DNA from: Actinomycetota bacterium
GTDB taxonomy: Bacteria > Actinomycetota > Thermoleophilia > Gaiellales > Gaiellaceae
Direction of reading: 5' to 3'
NCBI GenBank assembly: GCA_003170995.1
Contig: PMXT01000087.1
Coordinates: 2,045 to 17,180, forward strand
Length of the DNA: 15,136 nucleotides
Part shown: positions 7,472 through 15,136 of the stretch, piece after piece
Numbering within the stretch: the stretch's first letter is position 1
Layout of the letters: the number at the start of each line of letters is the position of its first letter
Program-made: the position numbers and the translations under genes
Notes under the pieces: model-generated
What the model was told of the DNA's origin: nothing
The model's input: only the letters and a program-made list of their open reading frames with translations
Database searches by the model: none

Positions 7472-9291
7472 ACCTGATGGTGCGCTTCCATCGTTTTTGC
7501 GTGCGGGGCGGTCTGCGGGCGATTCTTCTGACCGGCGCCTTGGGCTGCCTCGGTTTTCTCTGTACAACCGCCGTTGCCGGCTCGCGCTCCGACGGCTCGT
7601 CTTCCCAGACCGCGCACGACTCGCCTTCGGCCGAGAGCATCGTTCGCTTCGATCCGGGCACCTCGGTAGCCGACATGCAGAAGATCGTTACGAACGCCGG
7701 CGGCGATGTGGCGACGGTGATGCCCGAGATCTCCGCTGTTGCCGTTCGCACCGACAGCGCCGATTTCAGCGACGAGGTCGGAGTCAATCCCAAGGTGAAC
7801 GCTGTCTTCGTCGATCGCTACATCTCCTGGGGATCGTCGGACAGTCGTCTCGCCGGTGACAGCAAGCTCCCCAGCGCCTTCGTGCCGAAGGGAAAGACCA
7901 ACTCGTTCCCCGATCCGCTGCACGATGCGGCGGCTCCTAACGCCGAGGGAATCGTCCAGTGGGACGACAACCGCATGGACGTCCCGAGCGCCTGGAAGAA
8001 GACGAAGGGCGACAAGTCGATTGTTGTGGCAGTACTCGATACTGGTGTCCAGGGGAACACGAAGGAGTTGCGCGACAACTTCGATTCGAAAACCTCCGAG
8101 AACGCCCTCGACTGCAAGTCGATCATCCGCGATTACGGGCGCGGCTTCCTCACCGACAACGGCATCCTCGACGAGTGTCGAAACGGCGACACGGATGGCC
8201 ACGGTACCTGGGTTGCGAGCCGGATCGGGGCCGCGGCGAACGGGTTCGGGTCGAACGGCGTCGCGCCTAAGGTGACAATCCGTAGCTACAAGGTGCTGGC
8301 GGGTGACTTCGGCGGTCTCACGAGCTGGATTGTCAACGGCATGGTCGATGCCTGCCGCGACGGAGCCGACATTCTCAACATGTCGATCGAGGGTTACGAC
8401 GACCCAACGCTCGACTCCGATGCCCAGGACTATCTGCTCTGGGCCGACGCGGTCAAGTACTGCCGCTCGCGCGGTACGACGATCATCGCCGCGGCCGGGA
8501 ACGAGCACGTTCGTGTCGACCGCACCAACGTCACGGTTGCGGGTCGGAAGTTCGTCGGTGCCGGTCGTGTTGCCACCGGCTCAAAGGGAATCGGGACCGT
8601 CTATCCGGGCGACTCGATCGAGCCTTACTACACCGACTTTCGTGGGATGCTTCTGGTGCCCGGCGGAGTCCCGGGTGTGATCACCGTCTCGGCGACCGCG
8701 AACGAAGTGGTCAACGCACCCGACGCCGATCCCTCGGTTCGCTGGCCGGCGAAATGGGTGGGCGCGCGAGACCAGCTCGCCTACTACTCGAACTACGGCT
8801 CGCGCATCGATCTAGCCGCGCCGGGCGGAGCGCGTCAATTCAATATTGCGCTCTTCGACGGTGGCGTCGACGATTTGCTCGCGGGAGGGTATGGCACTTT
8901 CTCGGCGGTCGACCCGAGCTCGGCGTACTGCACCGATCCCGAGACTTCGGCCTCGTACAACTCAGCCTGCTTCACGATCGGTGGGCAAGGCTTCGCCTGG
9001 TCGCAGGGAACCTCCATGGCCGCGCCCAATGTTGCCGGCGTTGCAGTGCTCGTCCTCGCGACCCATCCTCGCTTGCTGAACAACCCCGACGCGCTGCTGG
9101 CTCGTTTGGAGCAGACCGCCAACGACGGAGTCACCAACCACACCGGGCCGAACGACCCGGATAACACGACCGCGGCTATCGACACTACGCCGTGCGCCAC
9201 GGGCTACTGCCATCTCGACTTCAAGCATCCGATCTCATCCGACGACGCCTACGGCGCGGGCATCGTCGATGCCGGCGACGCGGTTTCCTAG
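7450..9291 (+). CDS. Secreted subtilisin-family (S8) serine protease
   Basis: An extracellular serine endopeptidase precursor of 613 residues. Residue numbers use the ATG at 7450; the in-frame ATG at 7477 (residue 10) gives a tidier signal peptide and is equally possible. Basic residues followed by a hydrophobic stretch (about 20-42) and AVA-G near 41-44 form a type I signal peptide. An I9-like propeptide (about 62-125, SIVRFDPGTSVADMQKIV onward) follows. The peptidase domain has the triad Asp197 in VAVLDTGV, His251 in DTDGHGTWVAS and Ser522 in GTSMAAPNVAG, with oxyanion Asn351 in AAAGN. Eight cysteines (about 222, 243, 302, 338, 494, 507, 582, 587) follow the propeptide, an even number suggesting disulfides. 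An inserted segment before the Ser motif (about 460-515) is longer than in compact subtilisins. There is no C-terminal anchor, repeat or sorting motif. The substrate is unknown. The gene has no evident functional link to its biosynthetic neighbours and may be transcribed from within or just after carB. Confidence 0.93.
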   Translation: MAELPKVNLMVRFHRFCVRGGLRAILLTGALGCLGFLCTTAVAGSRSDGSSSQTAHDSPSAESIVRFDPGTSVADMQKIVTNAGGDVATVMPEISAVAVRTDSADFSDEVGVNPKVNAVFVDRYISWGSSDSRLAGDSKLPSAFVPKGKTNSFPDPLHDAAAPNAEGIVQWDDNRMDVPSAWKKTKGDKSIVVAVLDTGVQGNTKELRDNFDSKTSENALDCKSIIRDYGRGFLTDNGILDECRNGDTDGHGTWVASRIGAAANGFGSNGVAPKVTIRSYKVLAGDFGGLTSWIVNGMVDACRDGADILNMSIEGYDDPTLDSDAQDYLLWADAVKYCRSRGTTIIAAAGNEHVRVDRTNVTVAGRKFVGAGRVATGSKGIGTVYPGDSIEPYYTDFRGMLLVPGGVPGVITVSATANEVVNAPDADPSVRWPAKWVGARDQLAYYSNYGSRIDLAAPGGARQFNIALFDGGVDDLLAGGYGTFSAVDPSSAYCTDPETSASYNSACFTIGGQGFAWSQGTSMAAPNVAGVAVLVLATHPRLLNNPDALLARLEQTANDGVTNHTGPNDPDNTTAAIDTTPCATGYCHLDFKHPISSDDAYGAGIVDAGDAVS

Positions 9292-9462
9292 TTAGGGCCG
9301 ATCCCGCCAGGCCTACACGGCCGAAGCGACCGCCCCGCGGCGCCAGTGATCGCCCAGACCGCTTGCCGCACTACCAGTGCGCCTTCACGGTCCGTACGGC
9401 CCCTGGCATCCACGGCTCAACCCCTTCGACCGCGCATCCCTAACGGGATAGGCCTTCATTCG
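9292..9462. other. Convergent intergenic gap between protease gene and gltB
   Basis: 171 bp without a credible gene. It contains a GCAC-TACCA-GTGC hairpin (9368-9380). GTTAGGG (9291-9297, touching the protease stop) is inverse-complementary to CCCTAAC (9438-9444). No T-rich terminator tail and no tRNA-like fold is seen. Confidence 0.4.

Positions 9463-9469
<7 letters not shown>
9436..9469 (-). terminator. Overlapping hairpins at the gltB 3' end, possible terminator
   Basis: GGGATAG (9445-9451) can pair with CTATCCC (9463-9469), which includes the gltB stop codon. Alternatively it can pair with ATCCC (9436-9440) around TAAC. The two pairings exclude each other. Neither is followed by a T-tract, so a terminator role for gltB or for the convergent protease transcript is only suggested by position. 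Confidence 0.3.
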
Positions 9470-13863
<4,394 letters not shown>

Positions 13864-14077
13864 GTTCTTCTCGATCCTCTTGGAGAAAGGGGAGCCTTGC
13901 TGAATCCCGGGACGGCTAGACCCGGATCTCGCCTCCTTTCTCCTACGGCCGGCGCGGAGGCGAGAAGACGCCGGCTAGCGTTTTCCAACACGCTTGGCCA
14001 CGATGAGCGCAGCTGAGCGGACGGTGACAACCGTTATCCCAGACGTTGGCGGTGTTGTCGCTGCACTAGCCATCGGA
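13864..14077 (-). promoter_or_regulatory. Structured 5' leader of gltB
   Basis: The roughly 210-nt stretch between the predicted gltB start site and its TTG has no supported ORF but is rich in complementary segments. On the minus strand, TCTCGCCTCC pairs with GGAGGCGAGA (10 bp, loop of 19). GCCGGCG pairs with CGCCGGC across the first arm. GGAGAAAGG pairs with CCTTTCTCC, which directly precedes the AAGAGGA ribosome-binding site. These pairings share or interleave arms, so they cannot all form together. This suggests a switch or attenuator, but no known riboswitch class was recognised. An ACGGT-TGTC-ACCGT hairpin also lies in the upstream part. Confidence 0.4.
13927..13965 (-). repeat. 10-bp perfect inverted repeat in the gltB leader
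   Basis: Arms TCTCGCCTCC (13927-13936) and GGAGGCGAGA (13956-13965) are perfectly complementary with a 19-nt loop. On the minus-strand RNA the hairpin holds a GGAGG sequence in its 3' arm. The loop side of that arm can alternatively pair with 13882-13890, next to the gltB ribosome-binding site. Confidence 0.55.
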
Positions 14078-14083
14078 GCCAAG

Positions 14084-14113
14084 ACTATACGTCGTAAAGT
14101 GACCTCGATCCAA
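14084..14113 (-). promoter_or_regulatory. Predicted gltB promoter
   Basis: On the minus strand -35 TTGGAT (complement of 14108-14113), an 18-nt spacer and -10 TATAGT (complement of 14084-14089) predict a start site near 14077 and a leader of about 210 nt. It is the best sigma-70-like pair seen in the divergent gap. A mapped transcription start would settle it. Confidence 0.4.
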
Positions 14114-14204
14114 AGCGTAGCGTACACGGCGAGGGCCCCAAAAGGGGGTTTCTACGTATCTAGCCCTAGACCCCGTCCTGTCGGGAGGCGAGAATCAGAG
14201 AGTC
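14114..14204 (+). other. Upstream region of the 179-residue gene
   Basis: This part of the 341-bp divergent gap holds CCCC-AAAA-GGGG (14136-14147) followed by GTTTCT, a very small terminator-like hairpin. GGGAGG lies at 14183-14188, but 16 nt before the ATG, which is long for a ribosome-binding site. No convincing promoter pair was found on the plus strand. Confidence 0.25.
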
Positions 14205-14744
14205 ATGGCCATCTCGGATCTCGAGCTAGAGCGAATCGGAGAGTTGCGCGGCTTCCTGCTTGGCTACGCGAAGCTCCATCAGGCGCTCACGATCTCGCTC
14301 TACGACCACAACGTCTTTGTGCTTCCCATCGAGGGTAGCGTCGAGGAAACACTGCAGAACCACTTCGATTCGCTCGGTCAGAAGCTGAAGCCGCCGGTGA
14401 AGCACTGGGAGATGAAGCTGGAAGAGCTGAAACCGTGGGAGCAGCCCGCAGAGGAGCTGTTCAGCCGCTGGTTACTCGCCGACGACGAGCTGCGTGAGTT
14501 CTACCGCACGAGACGCGAGCACGATCCCCGGCCCGGCGAGATCCATATCGGAACGAACGACATCGCTCGTAGCCTTCGCGAGCAGCTTGAGGCTCTGCTC
14601 GGGAGGGGGAAGAAACAGGTCTGGGTCGTGTCGATGCACGCGCTCGTCGGTGCGGCCGACTGCTACCTGGCCACGCTCGACGATCACCTCGCCTTCGGGC
14701 TTGGCGACGGGTTGCTGCTCGTCAGCTTCACGATGCTTCGCTGA
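14205..14744 (+). CDS. Hypothetical 179-residue cytoplasmic protein
   Basis: I do not recognise this protein. The codon use looks coding and matches its neighbours. The ATG at 14205 is supported by the abrupt start of coherent protein sequence, though the nearest GGGAGG is 16 nt upstream. It has no signal peptide and no clear transmembrane segment. The N-terminal part (1-60) looks mixed alpha/beta with hydrophobic LRGFLLGYAKLHQALTISLY. The middle (60-130) is charged and probably helical, with repeated Glu, Lys and Trp (HWEMKLEELKPWEQ). The C-terminal part (137-178) ends in hydrophobic runs KQVWVVSMHALVGAADCYLA and GDGLLLVSFTML, which could be buried strands of a compact domain. There is one cysteine (about 153). 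It diverges from gltB and is followed without a gap by a large structured element that may end its transcript. No function can be assigned. Confidence 0.75.
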   Translation: MAISDLELERIGELRGFLLGYAKLHQALTISLYDHNVFVLPIEGSVEETLQNHFDSLGQKLKPPVKHWEMKLEELKPWEQPAEELFSRWLLADDELREFYRTRREHDPRPGEIHIGTNDIARSLREQLEALLGRGKKQVWVVSMHALVGAADCYLATLDDHLAFGLGDGLLLVSFTMLR

Positions 14745-14760
14745 TCTCGCTTTCTCGGCC

Positions 14761-14804
14761 GGCGGCTCCTACCGGCCGGGCGCGACCGGCCGGTAGGAGC
14801 CGCC
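14761..14804 (+). terminator. 19-bp perfect hairpin, possible U-less terminator
   Basis: Arms of 19 nt (14761-14779 and 14786-14804, core CTCCTACCGGCCGG) pair perfectly around the loop GCGCGA, 16 nt after the stop codon at 14744. Such a stem downstream of a gene suggests transcription termination, but no T-tract follows. It is one helix of the larger 14745-14898 element. Confidence 0.5.
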
Positions 14805-14807
14805 TGA

Positions 14808-14882
14808 CGCCGCTGAGCGCACTTCGCTCTCCGGGGCCGTGCTGAAAGCACTGTCCTCTCCGGCGAAGCACTCTCAGCGGCG
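14808..14882 (+). repeat. Branched imperfect hairpin, third helix of the junction element
   Basis: CGCCGCTGAG (14808-14817) pairs with CTCAGCGGCG (14873-14882). After a 4x4 internal loop CTTCGC (14822-14827) pairs with GCGAAG (14863-14868), and at the tip GTGC pairs with GCAC around TGAAA (14839-14851). A direct repeat CTCTCCGG flanks the tip on both sides. CGGCGCC (14878-14884) could instead pair with GGCGCCG (14899-14905), which would break the junction. Confidence 0.5.
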
Positions 14883-14927
14883 CCCCGAGAAAGCGAGAGG
14901 CGCCGGGCTCGAATCCGCTTAGTTCTA

Positions 14928-14950
14928 TTCGTTGTCAAAAACACAACGAA
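14928..14950. repeat. 8-bp inverted repeat upstream of the lipoprotein gene
   Basis: TTCGTTGT (14928-14935) and ACAACGAA (14943-14950) are perfect complements with a CAAAAAC spacer. The low GC and symmetry would suit a regulator site or a weak hairpin. It lies 107 bp before the lipoprotein start, in an otherwise featureless 14899-15057 stretch. Confidence 0.35.
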
Positions 14951-15057
14951 GTCGCTGCGCACTGGCGTCTTTCCAAGTCCGATCGCTCGGTGAAGAATCG
15001 CCCTTGTGCTGGCCTGACGGAGCTAATGTCGACACGGGCATGTTGTAATAGCGGTAG

Positions 15058-15136
15058 ATGCGAAACCCGTTGCTCATCCGTGCCGCTGCGCTCGTCCTGA
15101 GTAGTCTGCTTCTAGCGAGCGCCTGCGGATCCCGCT
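15058..15136 (+). CDS. Lipoprotein N-terminus (cut by window edge)
   Basis: An ATG at 15058 opens a frame that stays open to the edge (26 codons). It encodes MRNPLLIRAAALVLSSLLLA followed by SACGSR, which is a basic N-region, a hydrophobic core and a lipobox-like ASAC with Cys at residue 23. This is a lipoprotein signal peptide, so the mature protein should be lipidated and held on the outer face of the membrane. The preceding GCGGTAG is a poor ribosome-binding site and TGTAAT at 15044-15049 could be a -10, giving a very short leader. The mature part is outside the window, so its role (for example a solute-binding protein) cannot be told. Confidence 0.6.
   Translation, partial: MRNPLLIRAAALVLSSLLLASACGSR

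Larger units (their letters stand above)
14745..14898 (+). ncRNA. 154-nt three-way-junction element (possible structured RNA or MITE-like palindrome)
   Basis: Outer arms TCTCGCTTTCTCGG (14745-14758) and CCGAGAAAGCGAGA (14885-14898) are perfect 14-bp complements. They enclose two hairpins: a perfect 19-bp stem (14761-14804) and a branched hairpin closed by a perfect 10-bp stem (14808-14882). Only 2, 3 and 2 unpaired nucleotides join the three helices, a near-ideal three-way junction. It starts directly after the stop codon of the 179-residue gene. It may be a 3'-UTR structure, a separate small RNA, or a mobile palindromic element. I recognised no known family, and no target-site duplication is seen. 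Confidence 0.5.

Noticed and set aside
6970..8508. A 512-codon open frame on the minus strand across the carB end and the protease gene
   Set aside because: It is antisense to two confidently identified genes, changes character along its length, and shows no recognisable motif.
14745..14898. Insertion sequence or CRISPR remnant
   Set aside because: No transposase fragment, no flanking target duplication and no regularly spaced direct repeats. The symmetry is inverted and nested, not arrayed.
14903..14917. tRNA T-loop-like GGGCTCGAATCC and an anticodon-loop-like CTGAAAG at about 14842-14848
   Set aside because: The T-stem arms do not pair, and about 60 nt separate the two motifs. The pairing partners instead belong to the three-way-junction element, so no tRNA or tmRNA fold is supported.

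Overview
The window looks like a chromosomal segment of a high-GC bacterium, most probably a deep-branching actinobacterium (Thermoleophilia-like would fit). The evidence is strong G/C bias at third codon positions, GTG/TTG starts, 4-nt gene overlaps and at least one promoter placed for leaderless transcription. This lineage call is inference. No rRNA, tRNA, CRISPR array, transposase or phage gene was recognised.

Region 1 (1-3632, minus strand) is a tightly overlapped arginine operon, argC-argJ-argB-argD. Each junction is a 4-nt ATGA or GTGA overlap, and argD runs off the left edge. Together the four genes carry out the acetylated pathway to N-acetylornithine and recycle the acetyl group through ArgJ.

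Region 2 (3633-3672) is a roughly 40-bp divergent control region. It holds two 15-bp direct repeats with one mismatch and a 19-bp period. An argC promoter whose predicted start site is the ATG itself overlaps them. Diverging to the right are carA and carB (3673-7397), the two carbamoyl-phosphate synthetase subunits, overlapping by 22 nt. CarB is only 895 residues long. It ends right after the second ATP-grasp half and has no MGS-like allosteric domain. ArgB is also short (222 residues) and lacks the N-terminal extension linked to arginine inhibition. Feedback control may therefore have moved from the enzymes to the shared divergent promoter.

Region 3 (7450-9291) encodes a secreted subtilisin-family (S8) protease with a signal peptide, an I9-like propeptide and eight cysteines after the propeptide. 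It converges on gltB (9463-13863, minus), the large subunit of glutamate synthase, which supplies the glutamate consumed by arginine synthesis. No gltD is visible. GltB starts with TTG and has a leader of about 210 nt containing several mutually exclusive stems.

Region 4 (14205-15136) holds an unrecognised 179-residue cytoplasmic protein. It is followed immediately by a 154-nt element that folds on paper into a near-perfect three-way junction (14-bp, 19-bp and 10-bp stems). After a further short inverted repeat, a lipoprotein gene begins and is cut by the right edge.
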